54,533 nt of DNA. It comes from Flavobacteriales bacterium. GTDB taxonomy: Bacteria > Bacteroidota > Bacteroidia > Flavobacteriales_D > Parvicellaceae. The position numbers and the translations under genes are program-made. How positions within the stretch are numbered: the stretch's first letter is position 1; each line of letters opens with the position of its first letter. The notes under the pieces were generated by a model that was given only the letters and a program-made list of their open reading frames with translations, made no database searches and was not told the origin of the DNA. The stretch spans positions 1 to 54,533 of the forward strand of contig JAHDGY010000012.1 of the NCBI GenBank assembly GCA_020631555.1, read 5' to 3'. Positions 26,861 through 35,507 of this stretch are shown in pieces.

Positions 26861-27841
26861 CTAGCTCGACATATTTTTGAACAAGGATTCGGCAAAATCC
26901 TTGGCAAAATAAGTCAATATAACATTAGCTCCCGCGCGTTTGATTGCCAACAACATTTCTTGCATTCCTTGTTTGTAATCAATTAACCCATTGGCGGCAG
27001 CAAGCCTTAACATCGAATATTCCCCACTTACATTATAAGCTGCAATGGGCAATTTAGACTGCTCGCTCAAAACATGGATGATATCTAAATATAGACTTGC
27101 TGGTTTAACCATTAGAAAATCTGCCCCTTCAGACTCATCCAACTCTGCCTCAAGTAACGCCTCTCTCTTATTCGCCGGATCCATTTGATACGTTTTTTTA
27201 TCCCCAGACTTTGGAGCTGAATCCAAAGCATCTCTAAACGGTCCGTACCATGCACTAGCGTACTTGGCTGTATAGGACATAATTCCTACTTCTTTGTGTC
27301 CTGCCAGGTCTAACTTCTCTCTTATATAGCCTACGCGCCCATCCATCATATCAGATGGACCAATAATGTCCATTCCTGCGTCGGCTTGAGCTACGGCCAT
27401 TTCCCCAAGAATTGGAAGTGTCTCGTCATTTAGAATTTTGCCATCTTCCACCAAGCCATCATGACCATCTGATGAATAGGGATCTAAGGCAACATCGCTA
27501 ATCAGACAAATATTGGAAAATCTTCGCTTAATCTGTGTAATTGTCTTTAAATAGAAATTTTTTCCAGAACATGAATAAGACCCTGTACGATCTTTCAGAC
27601 CATCTTCAACTACTGGAAATAATACAAACGACTGAATACCAAGTTTCAGACATTCTTCAATCTCATTGATCAATAAATCGGCACTCCAACGATATTGCCC
27701 TGGCATTGCGCTAATTTCAAGCTTCTTAGATTTTCCATCCAATAAAAACAATGGATATACTAAATCCTTTAGCGTAACCTCATTTTCCCGAACTAAATCT
27801 CTAATAACAGCCGTGGCTCTATTTCTTCTTGGTCGTATCAT
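26861..27841 (-). CDS. hemB: delta-aminolevulinic acid dehydratase (porphobilinogen synthase)
   Basis: Condenses two 5-aminolevulinate molecules to porphobilinogen in tetrapyrrole synthesis. It has 326 residues. The two active-site lysines are K193 (MSYTAKYASAWYGPFRDA) and K246 (ADFLMVKPASLYLDI). The metal-loop region reads LDPYSSDGHDG, with aspartates in place of the zinc cysteines of the E. coli type, which points to a magnesium-dependent enzyme. A well-formed promoter lies immediately upstream. The radical SAM gene further upstream is on the same strand but separated by 88 bases. Confidence 0.95.
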   Translation of the reverse strand: MIRPRRNRATAVIRDLVRENEVTLKDLVYPLFLLDGKSKKLEISAMPGQYRWSADLLINEIEECLKLGIQSFVLFPVVEDGLKDRTGSYSCSGKNFYLKTITQIKRRFSNICLISDVALDPYSSDGHDGLVEDGKILNDETLPILGEMAVAQADAGMDIIGPSDMMDGRVGYIREKLDLAGHKEVGIMSYTAKYASAWYGPFRDALDSAPKSGDKKTYQMDPANKREALLEAELDESEGADFLMVKPASLYLDIIHVLSEQSKLPIAAYNVSGEYSMLRLAAANGLIDYKQGMQEMLLAIKRAGANVILTYFAKDFAESLFKNMSS

Positions 27842-27851
27842 AATTTGGCCA

Positions 27852-27881
27852 CAAAATTAAGCTATAACCATCTTCGCTCAA
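27852..27881 (-). promoter_or_regulatory. hemB promoter (TTG, 19 bases, TAATTTTG)
   Basis: On the minus strand TTG (27881-27879) is followed after 19 bases by TAATTTTG (27859-27852), matching the Bacteroidota -33/-7 consensus. The -7 element ends only 10 bases before the hemB ATG, so the transcript would have almost no leader. Confidence 0.5.
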
Positions 27882-27929
27882 CTTTTATCCTTGTTTTTAG
27901 AACCATCGGCACAAATATGGGGCAAGTGA

Positions 27930-29090
27930 TTATTCTTTCCAAAGACCCGACAAATGCGGCATTAGGCTTGGACCATGCTGATCCCTTACATTATCCAAAA
28001 TTTGATTATAGCGCTTAAAGTTCTCTTGCTGATCGCTCCAATCATGTGCTAATGCATACTCCGCTGTCGACTCAAATTCCTTTATCAGAGCATCTTCACC
28101 ACCAACAGATTTAACCCATTCCACATGCTGTTCAATATTTGACTTAAACCTTTTCTTTAATTCATTCGGCAATGATTTAATGTTATAAAAATTAGGTCGA
28201 TCCAGAACATTTAACTGTATATCATTGATGCCTATAAAATTATTGGATACAAAATACCGATGCAATGAAGGTAATTCCAACGCATTGAGAACCGAAATAG
28301 TGGGAGCAATCCGAACGCGCATATTATTATCAACCAACACTTTAAAATTTTCAATAAAATCATTCCACCGCAATCCATCTCTAATGTATTCGCCTTGTTT
28401 GAAAAGAGCATCTATACTAATATCCACATGAACATCGGAAAACTGAGACCACAATTCTAAAACATTCCATTGGCCTAATTTCAGTCGAGTTAAATTGGTA
28501 TTGTATCTTAACCGTACGTTGGTTAGCTTTTTTGATATGAGCGTTTCCAGAATTTGATAATGTTCCTGCATCATTAGGGGCTCACCACCACCAAAGTAAA
28601 ACTCCTCGGGATCAACGTCCAACTTAAAAATCGCCCCAACCAAATCTACATTTTCCGTTGCACTAATAACCGCCTTAGAACCAGAATTGTTACCCAAAAC
28701 CTTAGCATCGGAGAACCAACTTGAACTAGCCCCATGCCAACAGGTTCTACATTTCAAATTACATAAGTTACTAAATCTCAAATCAAAAGAAATTGGAACT
28801 TGTGGTTCAAAATTCAACTCCTGTTGAATATGGAATCTATCTTGGCTTTCCTGTCGCAAGCTTACTTTTCCTACAGCTTCTCTTTTCCAGCAATGCCCGC
28901 ACCTTCTATCCTTTACACCATTTAAGTTAAGTTCTCTAAATTTTTGTACCTTTTCACCAAACCATATTTCACGAATGGTTTGTTCCCTTATGTTTCCGTA
29001 CACAACATTGGCATTGCAACATGACTTTACATTACCTCTTGTATCAACATACAAATGAACCCACGGTAAAAAGCAAACAGGTTTGTTCAT
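27930..29090 (-). CDS. radical SAM protein with N-terminal twitch/SPASM-like domain
   Basis: Protein of 386 residues with an inverted domain order. An N-terminal SPASM/twitch-like cysteine set comes first (CFLPWVHLYVDTRGN, CC at 24-25, CGHC at 64-67). The radical SAM core follows, with CNLKCRTC (C110, C114, C117) binding the 4Fe-4S cluster, then the GGGEPLM motif for SAM. This matches the N-terminal-twitch radical SAM family, often found with surface glycan genes; the substrate is unknown. It is downstream of a DUF4294 gene and an NlpC/P60 gene on the same strand (34-base gap), so the three may form one transcript. Confidence 0.85.
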   Translation of the reverse strand: MNKPVCFLPWVHLYVDTRGNVKSCCNANVVYGNIREQTIREIWFGEKVQKFRELNLNGVKDRRCGHCWKREAVGKVSLRQESQDRFHIQQELNFEPQVPISFDLRFSNLCNLKCRTCWHGASSSWFSDAKVLGNNSGSKAVISATENVDLVGAIFKLDVDPEEFYFGGGEPLMMQEHYQILETLISKKLTNVRLRYNTNLTRLKLGQWNVLELWSQFSDVHVDISIDALFKQGEYIRDGLRWNDFIENFKVLVDNNMRVRIAPTISVLNALELPSLHRYFVSNNFIGINDIQLNVLDRPNFYNIKSLPNELKKRFKSNIEQHVEWVKSVGGEDALIKEFESTAEYALAHDWSDQQENFKRYNQILDNVRDQHGPSLMPHLSGLWKE

Positions 29091-29124
29091 AAGCCAAACT
29101 TAAGAATCTGAAGAGATGAAGTGG

Positions 29125-29838
29125 TCAACTATTTCTTCGTTTTTTTCTTTTTCGCCAGCCAAATATTCCTCGACCTTCTTCAGTTTTAGCAGGCCTTGGA
29201 AGCGCTTCTCGCCTGCCCTGTTCAATTTCGACAACCACCTTTTCTATAAGATGATCTCTAAGTTCTGGTTGATAGTCTGATTTTAAATCTACTCCCAAAG
29301 TCAAAGCCATAACATACCATATTTGTGCTGCCGGCTTTCCGCGATACTGGGCAATTAATTGAAACGCCGATTTTCCTGTTTCTCGTTTGATCAATTTAAC
29401 GAGATAACGCCCACGCGTTCTACTCATGTTTTTGACATCGTACTCAAACTCATTTTTAAGCGCGCGAGAAGCTCGTCGCATATATTTCCTTCGCTTCGAT
29501 TTTCGCTTAATTTCAGCTAAATCTGCATCATATTTTTCAATGAAATCTGCCATAAGCTGAGAATAGGTATAAACTCTTGTTACGAAATATGCAGCGGCAT
29601 AATAATTCTTGAGATATAGCGAGTCCGGAGCCTCAACTATAATATTTTCCAATTCATGAATTGGCAGGTTTGGATAATTTGCCCGATTTATCGAATCATT
29701 TTGATCCGACAAAAAATCTACTGAGTGTTTTTTGGTTTCTTGTCCTAACAAAGAAAATTGAAATAAAACAACGACCGACAATATGCACAACGTTGACTTT
29801 TGCAACGTTCGGGATGCCCTATGTCCGTCTGTAATCAA
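29125..29838 (-). CDS. DUF4294 exported protein
   Basis: Bacteroidota-specific protein of up to 237 residues. After a signal peptide (STLCILSVVVLFQFSLLGQ) comes the DUF4294 domain: AAAYFVTRVYTYSQLMADF, a basic helical stretch KSKRRKYMRRASRALKNEF, TRGRYLVKLIKRETGKSAF, and ADLKS-like tail motifs near LGVDLKSDYQPE. The end is very basic (WRKRKKRRNS). The frame opens with TTG at 29838; a second TTG 11 codons later would give a more compact signal peptide. It begins 6 bases after the NlpC/P60 stop. Function unknown; periplasmic by its signal peptide. Confidence 0.85.
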   Translation of the reverse strand: MITDGHRASRTLQKSTLCILSVVVLFQFSLLGQETKKHSVDFLSDQNDSINRANYPNLPIHELENIIVEAPDSLYLKNYYAAAYFVTRVYTYSQLMADFIEKYDADLAEIKRKSKRRKYMRRASRALKNEFEYDVKNMSRTRGRYLVKLIKRETGKSAFQLIAQYRGKPAAQIWYVMALTLGVDLKSDYQPELRDHLIEKVVVEIEQGRREALPRPAKTEEGRGIFGWRKRKKRRNS

Positions 29839-29844
29839 ATCAGT

Positions 29845-30606
29845 TTATCGTTCTATTCTCTTGGTGACTTTGAGATTATGTGTTTTACTGTTGTTTTCCA
29901 AATTGTAGATTCCATCTCTTCTAAGTCGATCAATACGAACACGTCCAGATGCGTGAATTATTTTGAAATTTTCCAACATTAATCCAACGTGGGTAATTTT
30001 GCCTTGATCGTTGTCAAAAAACACAAGGTCTCCCACCATTAAATTATCGAAGGCAATTTCGTTGCCAAATTCTGCTTGTTGCCAAGCATCCCTTGGCAAT
30101 TGGCAACCCATAATTGAGTAACATAATTGAGTAAATCCGGAACAATCAATTCCGGCTGAGCTCCTACCACCCCACAAATAGGGTGTGTTTAAGAACATTT
30201 TGGCAACATGTTGAATATTTAAACCCTCAACAGTGAAGCTGGCATCATTCACCAGATATTCCTTTCCGTTTAAACGAATGCTGCCCGATGAATAATTTGG
30301 CAATTTAGCTCCCAGTCCTAGACGCACCTTCCCTATTTCCAATTCAACGCTACAACCTTCATTGATATTAATGGGTGAATGACTTGCAGTGATCTGATTA
30401 AATTCAGATTCCACCAGTTCAGCATGTTGCTTTGCACAAATCCAGCCTCGATAACCATCAGCAGTATTTTCTACCAAATACCACTTTTCTTGTTTTTCAA
30501 TAACCTGATAAGTTTCACCAAATAACAACTGGGTTACAATTTCTGCACGGTCGTTAGGTTCTGCCCTGCATGGTATACACATCAACAATACAATTCCGAA
30601 AATCAT
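29845..30606 (-). CDS. NlpC/P60 family cysteine peptidase with SH3 domains
   Basis: Exported cell-wall hydrolase of 253 residues. A signal peptide (MIFGIVLLMCIPCRA) is followed by bacterial SH3-like segments (YQVIEKQEKWYLVENTADGYRGWI is the first, cited in part) and the NlpC/P60 domain. The triad is Cys155 in GIDCSGF, His206 in KITHVGLM and His218 in IIHASG. Such enzymes cut peptide bonds in peptidoglycan stems, typically the D-Glu-diamino-acid bond. It heads a minus-strand run with the DUF4294 and radical SAM genes, and is divergent from msrA with overlapping promoter elements. Confidence 0.92.
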   Translation of the reverse strand: MIFGIVLLMCIPCRAEPNDRAEIVTQLLFGETYQVIEKQEKWYLVENTADGYRGWICAKQHAELVESEFNQITASHSPININEGCSVELEIGKVRLGLGAKLPNYSSGSIRLNGKEYLVNDASFTVEGLNIQHVAKMFLNTPYLWGGRSSAGIDCSGFTQLCYSIMGCQLPRDAWQQAEFGNEIAFDNLMVGDLVFFDNDQGKITHVGLMLENFKIIHASGRVRIDRLRRDGIYNLENNSKTHNLKVTKRIER

Positions 30607-30620
30607 AGCAAATCTTTAGT

Positions 30621-30659
30621 CAAAAATAACCATTGACTCTGCTCAATTGATTATGTTTG
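30621..30659. promoter_or_regulatory. divergent promoter pair for msrA and the NlpC/P60 gene
   Basis: Plus strand: TTG (30633-30635), 16 bases, TATGTTTG (30652-30659), 30 bases before the msrA ATG. Minus strand: TATTTTTG (30628-30621), 15 bases before the NlpC/P60 start. Both -7 elements fit TAnnTTTG, although the -33 spacings are short. The two promoters lie back to back within 40 bases. Confidence 0.45.
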
Positions 30660-30689
30660 AAACTTAAATTGAACCTCAACTCTAATCTT

Positions 30690-31217
30690 ATGGAACTAGC
30701 AACTTTTGGAAATGGTTGCTTCTGGTGTACGGAGGCAGTTTTTAGCCGTTTAAAAGGTGTAGAGTCGGTTAATTCGGGATATTCTGGCGGAAACACGGCC
30801 AACCCAACTTACAAAGAAGTTTGCACAGGAACAACTGGTCATGCAGAGGCCATCCAAATTAGCTTCAATCCAGACGTGATTGCCTTCGAAACGTTGCTGG
30901 ATGTGTTTTTTCGCACTCACGATCCCACTACGTTAAATCGACAAGGACAGGATGTTGGTACTCAGTACCGATCCGTTGTTTTCTACCACAACGAACAACA
31001 GAAGAATCTGGCTATTGGTAAAATCACAATGTTGAATGCAACCGGAAATTGGCCCACCCCAATCGTCACTGAAGTTACTCCAGCTCAGAAATTTTATGTC
31101 GCTGAGGACTACCATCAAGGATACTACGAAACGCACGGACATACCCCCTATTGCAACCTTACAATTGCACCAAAAATTGAAAAGGTCAACGAAAGGTTTA
31201 AACACTTATTGAAATAA
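30690..31217 (+). CDS. msrA: peptide methionine sulfoxide reductase MsrA
   Basis: Reduces methionine-S-sulfoxide in proteins. The active-site block is GNGCFWCTEAVF (catalytic Cys10), followed by GYSGGNTANPTYKEVCTGTTGHAE, and the substrate-binding DVGTQYRSVVFY and EDYHQGYYETHG. ATG 30690 gives 175 residues with the usual N-terminus (MELATFGNG). The open frame begins at 30657, but that would place the start inside the likely promoter. The next gene begins one base after its stop. Confidence 0.95.
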   Translation: MELATFGNGCFWCTEAVFSRLKGVESVNSGYSGGNTANPTYKEVCTGTTGHAEAIQISFNPDVIAFETLLDVFFRTHDPTTLNRQGQDVGTQYRSVVFYHNEQQKNLAIGKITMLNATGNWPTPIVTEVTPAQKFYVAEDYHQGYYETHGHTPYCNLTIAPKIEKVNERFKHLLK

Positions 31218-31218
31218 A

Positions 31219-31956
31219 ATGACCGATTTTGTTGCCTATAGCGGGATTTCGGTTTGCGCAGGCATTTTGTTTTTCGTAATGATCATGGTTGCCATAATCG
31301 TTCGGAAAAACAAAAGAAAAAGAAACTGGGCTTTGGCATTTTCGCTGTTTTGTTTTGGGGTTGGATTTTGGGGGTTGGGCAATGCACTCGTATCGCTTGC
31401 CGATGGCATGGATGAATTTAAAGATGATGTAGTGCAAGTTTATGATCACTGGCTGCATGCCGAACAGGATCAAGAACAACTAGACCTCAATATTCGATAC
31501 GAATTGATGCACGGTGAAACGACCAATACCACATTAGCGCAACTTCAAAACTGGTCTCCTAAATCAACGCCAGATATTCATTTCGTACACTTTGGAAACG
31601 ACGAGCAATCAAGAATTCCACTCCCCCATCCATATGCTATTCATGTAAATCGTTTTAGCAATATTGGTTGGCTAACGGACAACACGCCAAGTGTTACAGC
31701 ATTTCAAACTCTGGACAGTACCATGGCTATAGCCTCAGTCGAAAGTCTAAACTTCGACCGCCGTTTTATTCTAATTCAGGAACGTACAACGCAAGGGATC
31801 GACGACCCTTGGATTTTAATCGATTACAGAAATAAAGTTTTTGAAAGCTACGACACTCAAACTGATTTAATTTCAAGGGCAAGGGAACTGGGATTTGAGG
31901 GTAATTATAGTTTGTCTACAGTTCAGACTTACATTAACCAGTTTATCCAGAATTAA
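31219..31956 (+). CDS. hypothetical membrane protein
   Basis: Protein of 245 residues with two N-terminal membrane helices (about residues 8-28 and 36-58) separated by a basic loop (RKNKRKR), then a soluble domain of about 180 residues. The soluble part contains DPWILIDYRNKVFESYDTQ and reads as a small mixed alpha/beta domain; I recognise no family. The inside-positive loop predicts that the C-terminal domain is outside the cytoplasm. It is translationally adjacent to msrA (one-base gap). Confidence 0.65.
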   Translation: MTDFVAYSGISVCAGILFFVMIMVAIIVRKNKRKRNWALAFSLFCFGVGFWGLGNALVSLADGMDEFKDDVVQVYDHWLHAEQDQEQLDLNIRYELMHGETTNTTLAQLQNWSPKSTPDIHFVHFGNDEQSRIPLPHPYAIHVNRFSNIGWLTDNTPSVTAFQTLDSTMAIASVESLNFDRRFILIQERTTQGIDDPWILIDYRNKVFESYDTQTDLISRARELGFEGNYSLSTVQTYINQFIQN

Positions 31957-32034
31957 AGGGGAGTATTATGTAATTTACAAGAGCTGAACGCAACACTTTT
32001 AAAAGTTGATTCGCTCAACCTAATCGAATAGACT

Positions 32035-32714
32035 ATGGCAACAAGAAGAAATTCATAAAAACATCGATTGCCGGAGGAGCGACAATATCATTAGGAAAAG
32101 GTGCCTTTGCGGAATCTGCTAATAGACCAGCTGATTATAGGCTTGGTTTTGAACCGGTTGTTATTTCGACTTGGAACCATGGAATGCCTGATCGAGAAGG
32201 AAATGTCACCTTAGATGCGTGCATTATGGATCACCAACAAAGGTGTGGTGCTGTTTCGTTCCTGCAGAATATTGAGAATCACGATACCATTGGAATGTTA
32301 GCTTTAGACAAGTACGGCAACCTTTCAGGCGCCTGTACGACAAGTGGATTGGCTTATAAATATTTTGGGCGTGTTGGAGATTCTCCGATAATCGGCGCGG
32401 GACTTTTTGTTGATAACGAGGTTGGTGCTGCCTGCGCAACGGGCGTTGGAGAGGCTGTTATTCGAATCGCCGGGAGCGCAATAGTTGTGGAAATGATGAG
32501 AAATGGTAAATCGCCAGCCGAAGCCTGTAAAGCTGCTGTGGAAAGAATTATTGCCAAACATCCGAGCGTGGATAACATGCAAGTAGGATTTTTAGCCCTA
32601 AATACTAAAGGTGAAATTGGAGCCTACAGTATTTTTGAAGGGTTTAGTTATGCATGGTCCAATAAAGATGGCCAGCAAATGGTAAAATCATCTTTCAACC
32701 GAAAACGAGGTTAG
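32035..32714 (+). pseudogene. decayed glycosylasparaginase (N4-GlcNAc-asparaginase)
   Basis: An Ntn-hydrolase gene with three lesions. The start reads MATRRN and then stops; restoring one T near 32053-32056 gives a Tat-type leader (RRNFIKTSIAGGA) running into VVISTWNHG. The text then jumps from WNHG to MPDREGNVTLDACIMD (at 32183), and from FLQNIE to NHDTIGML (at about 32276). Both jumps skip conserved parts of the alpha subunit while keeping frame. The beta part from the catalytic Thr (codon 32286-32288) to the stop is 142 residues, close to normal. About 110 residues appear to be missing before that Thr compared with the Flavobacterium enzyme. An active enzyme is unlikely. Confidence 0.8.
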
Positions 32715-32813
32715 TGAAATTTCTAACAAACCCTCCTTCCGTGTTCTTCAAAACTGCCAATTAGCTTTGTGCAAAATTTGCACCCCATTTTTATGTGAAT
32801 TCCAGTATTCCTC

Positions 32814-32821
32814 TACCTTTG
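32814..32821 (+). promoter_or_regulatory. possible -7 element for the second ABC exporter
   Basis: TACCTTTG fits TAnnTTTG but ends only 7 bases before the first ATG at 32829. This favours a leaderless message or the second ATG at 32838. Confidence 0.35.
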
Positions 32822-32828
32822 TGCTCCA

Positions 32829-34616
32829 ATGTCAATAATGACCAATAAAAGAGATGGAGAGCGTGTTAAGGTAAGTAAGTCTTCTTGGGCTAAGGCAACG
32901 CGCGTTTTTGCATTCTTGAAACCATACAAATTCACCTACATTGTAGGTTTCATATTTTTACTTTTATCTACTTTAACAGGAATGGCCTTTCCGTACTTAA
33001 TAGGTCATTTGTTGGGGGCAAAAAGTTCTACGGAAGAAAGTTCTTTAGACCTAACCAATTTCGCAGATCCAACGGCACTGATAGTGCTATTATTTATTGT
33101 ACTGTTTGCTCAAGCTATATTTTCCTTTTTTAGAATTTATTTGTTCGGAATCGTTACGGAAGGTTCGCTTCGCGATTTAAAAGAACAAACACATCGCAGA
33201 TTAATTCATTTACCAGTTGCATTTTTTGATAAGCAAAAAGTTGGCGAATTAACCAGCCGGGTTGCAACCGACCTTGGAATGCTCCAGGATACATTTAACA
33301 CAACAATTGCCGAGTTTGTTCGGCAGGTACTAACGATTCTAATGAGCATCGTATTAATTGGGTGGATTTCTCCGCAATTGGCGGGGATTATGCTTGCAAC
33401 AGTGCCTGTTGTGGTGGCCATGGCTGTTGCTTTTGGCAGATACATTAAACGACTGTCCAAAAATTCTCAGGATGCTGCAGCCGATTCAAATTCGATTCTT
33501 TCAGAAGCGCTTGTAGGGATTAAAAATGTAAAATCATTCGCCAATGAAACATACGAAATTGTGCGTTACAAAAGGGCTATCGATGATGTAAAGAACCTTT
33601 CTGTAAAAGGTGCGATTGGCAAGGCATTTTTTGCATCGTTTATTATTTTATTCATGTTCGGTGCTGTTTCCTTTGTCATCTGGCAAGGGACTAAATTGGA
33701 TTTAGATCCTCAGAAATTCAACTCCTTTATTTTATTCACTGTATTTCTAGGTGCATCTTTTGGAAGCTTATCTTCCTTATTTAGCAATATTCAACGAGCC
33801 GTTGGAGCTACGGAGCGCTTATTAGATTTATTGGAAACAGATCCTGAAACAATTTCAGAAAATAATGTCAACTTCAGCTTAACCGGTGACGTTTCATTTG
33901 ATCAAGTATCATTCAACTACGAGACAAGGCCCGACGTCGAGGTACTACAAAATGTAAGTTTTGAAACTAAGGCAGGAGAAACAATAGCCATTGTAGGCCC
34001 TTCCGGATCCGGAAAATCAACACTATGCGCATTACTTACCCGATTTTACGACCCGACTAATGGGTCAATTTTCCTTGACGGCAAAAAAGCTGATGAATTA
34101 CATTTGCAAAACCTTCGAAAACAAATTGGCATAGTGCCCCAAGAAGTTGTGCTTTTTTCAGGAACTATAGCCGATAACATACGCTATGGCTCACCAGAAT
34201 GCACCGATCAGGCTTTGCACCAAGCGGCAAAACAAGCTAACATACTGGAATTTGTTGAAAGACTTCCAGAAGGATTAAATACATTGGTTGGTGATCGAGG
34301 AATTCAACTTTCTGGAGGACAAAAGCAAAGAATTGCAATTGGTCGAGCCATCCTTAAAAACCCTAAAATTCTGATCTTAGACGAAGCAACAAGTGCCCTT
34401 GATTCCGAAGGAGAAAAGCTAGTTCAGGAAGCTTTGGATGCAATTATGAAGGACAGAACTTCATTCGTTATTGCTCACCGATTATCAACAATTAGAAATG
34501 CAGACAGAATTTTAGTTCTCGAAAACGGAAGCATTGTAGAACAGGGATCGCACGAACAATTGATCAACAAAGAAGGGCTTTATAGCAATATGACCAATTT
34601 GCAATTTGAAGGATAA
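32829..34616 (+). CDS. MsbA-like ABC exporter (second copy)
   Basis: Half-transporter of 595 residues with six membrane helices (about 30-320) and a C-terminal ATPase. Walker A is GPSGSGKST near 388, signature LSGGQKQR near 494, and Walker B ILILDEATSALD with an intact glutamate; the H-loop is IAHRLSTIRNADRILV. Unlike the exporter at 684-2456 it has a complete catalytic DE. The two share overall design but are clearly different paralogues. Starts at 32829 and 32838 are both possible. It is probably a homodimeric exporter of lipid or lipid-like substrates; the substrate is not visible. Confidence 0.92.
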   Translation: MSIMTNKRDGERVKVSKSSWAKATRVFAFLKPYKFTYIVGFIFLLLSTLTGMAFPYLIGHLLGAKSSTEESSLDLTNFADPTALIVLLFIVLFAQAIFSFFRIYLFGIVTEGSLRDLKEQTHRRLIHLPVAFFDKQKVGELTSRVATDLGMLQDTFNTTIAEFVRQVLTILMSIVLIGWISPQLAGIMLATVPVVVAMAVAFGRYIKRLSKNSQDAAADSNSILSEALVGIKNVKSFANETYEIVRYKRAIDDVKNLSVKGAIGKAFFASFIILFMFGAVSFVIWQGTKLDLDPQKFNSFILFTVFLGASFGSLSSLFSNIQRAVGATERLLDLLETDPETISENNVNFSLTGDVSFDQVSFNYETRPDVEVLQNVSFETKAGETIAIVGPSGSGKSTLCALLTRFYDPTNGSIFLDGKKADELHLQNLRKQIGIVPQEVVLFSGTIADNIRYGSPECTDQALHQAAKQANILEFVERLPEGLNTLVGDRGIQLSGGQKQRIAIGRAILKNPKILILDEATSALDSEGEKLVQEALDAIMKDRTSFVIAHRLSTIRNADRILVLENGSIVEQGSHEQLINKEGLYSNMTNLQFEG

Positions 34617-34658
34617 ATTATACTTTCAACAGTGTAATTTACCAACTCATCGCCTAAC

Positions 34659-35381
34659 ATGAAGTACGTATACGTAACCTTCGTCTGTATCTTCCTTAAC
34701 AGTTGTTACACAAAACAATGGGTAAAACTTACCGGAAAGGAAAAAGATTTTGTACACCCTAATGCAGCAGTACAAAATGTGTTTAATGTCGATGATGGAA
34801 TTCTCCTTGCCTCCATTCCAAATAGAATTGCCTCCGACTACCAACTTGGTAAAGAACTGTTATTTCCAGTAAATTCAATAGAAGCAGACGTCTTCGAATA
34901 CGGAATTCTAACCCTTAACGAACTTACCCCACCTAACACCCTTAGATCAGAATTATCCTTGCATACCTCTAAAAATGATATCTGGTCAATCTCTAATATC
35001 GATTTACTAGAACTATTACCTAAAATCGATAAAGATACCAATTTAGTATATCCGACTATCAAGATTACTAGCGTATCACGGATTAAATATTGGACAGGTA
35101 AGGAGGTTAACGGAATTTACTTTAGACCCGCTTTTGGTAAAAGCAAACGTGTCTCCACATCCGTAAACAAAAATTTTGTGCTCAGTATAGCTCCTAACCT
35201 GATAGACTCTGATCAACTTGAACTCAAAATCACCATTAGTCAAAAGCAAAAACTCGGAAAGCTTGAACGAGAAAAAATGGGAACTAAAGAGGTCATTCGA
35301 AAATCATCCTATCGATTTGCTTTCAGCAAAGAGTTATATGGAGCGTTGTCTAATCAACCGCAAGATCAAGCCGGTTTATAG
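34659..35381 (+). CDS. hypothetical lipoprotein
   Basis: Protein of 240 residues with a short signal peptide and lipobox-like FLNSC (Cys16). The mature part is rich in beta-type segments (TNLVYPTIKITSVSRIKYW, KNFVLSIAPNL) and ends polar. I recognise no family. It stands between the ABC exporter and the first subtilase in the same direction; the 42-base gap to the exporter allows co-transcription. Confidence 0.65.
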   Translation: MKYVYVTFVCIFLNSCYTKQWVKLTGKEKDFVHPNAAVQNVFNVDDGILLASIPNRIASDYQLGKELLFPVNSIEADVFEYGILTLNELTPPNTLRSELSLHTSKNDIWSISNIDLLELLPKIDKDTNLVYPTIKITSVSRIKYWTGKEVNGIYFRPAFGKSKRVSTSVNKNFVLSIAPNLIDSDQLELKITISQKQKLGKLEREKMGTKEVIRKSSYRFAFSKELYGALSNQPQDQAGL

Positions 35382-35507
35382 CATTTTTTCAATTGTTCAT
35401 CTACCCCACTTGTGTAAAAGTCTTCTATTTCGTAAATTGCCATCTTTGGGCCGAGTAAGTCCTTCCATTGTACCCAAGGATAGAAATTAAATTAAATAAA
35501 GAGTTTT

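Noticed and set aside
32184-32714. Annotating the 176-codon frame as an intact glycosylasparaginase
   Set aside because: Conserved alpha-subunit regions are missing at two places and the true leader lies upstream in another frame.
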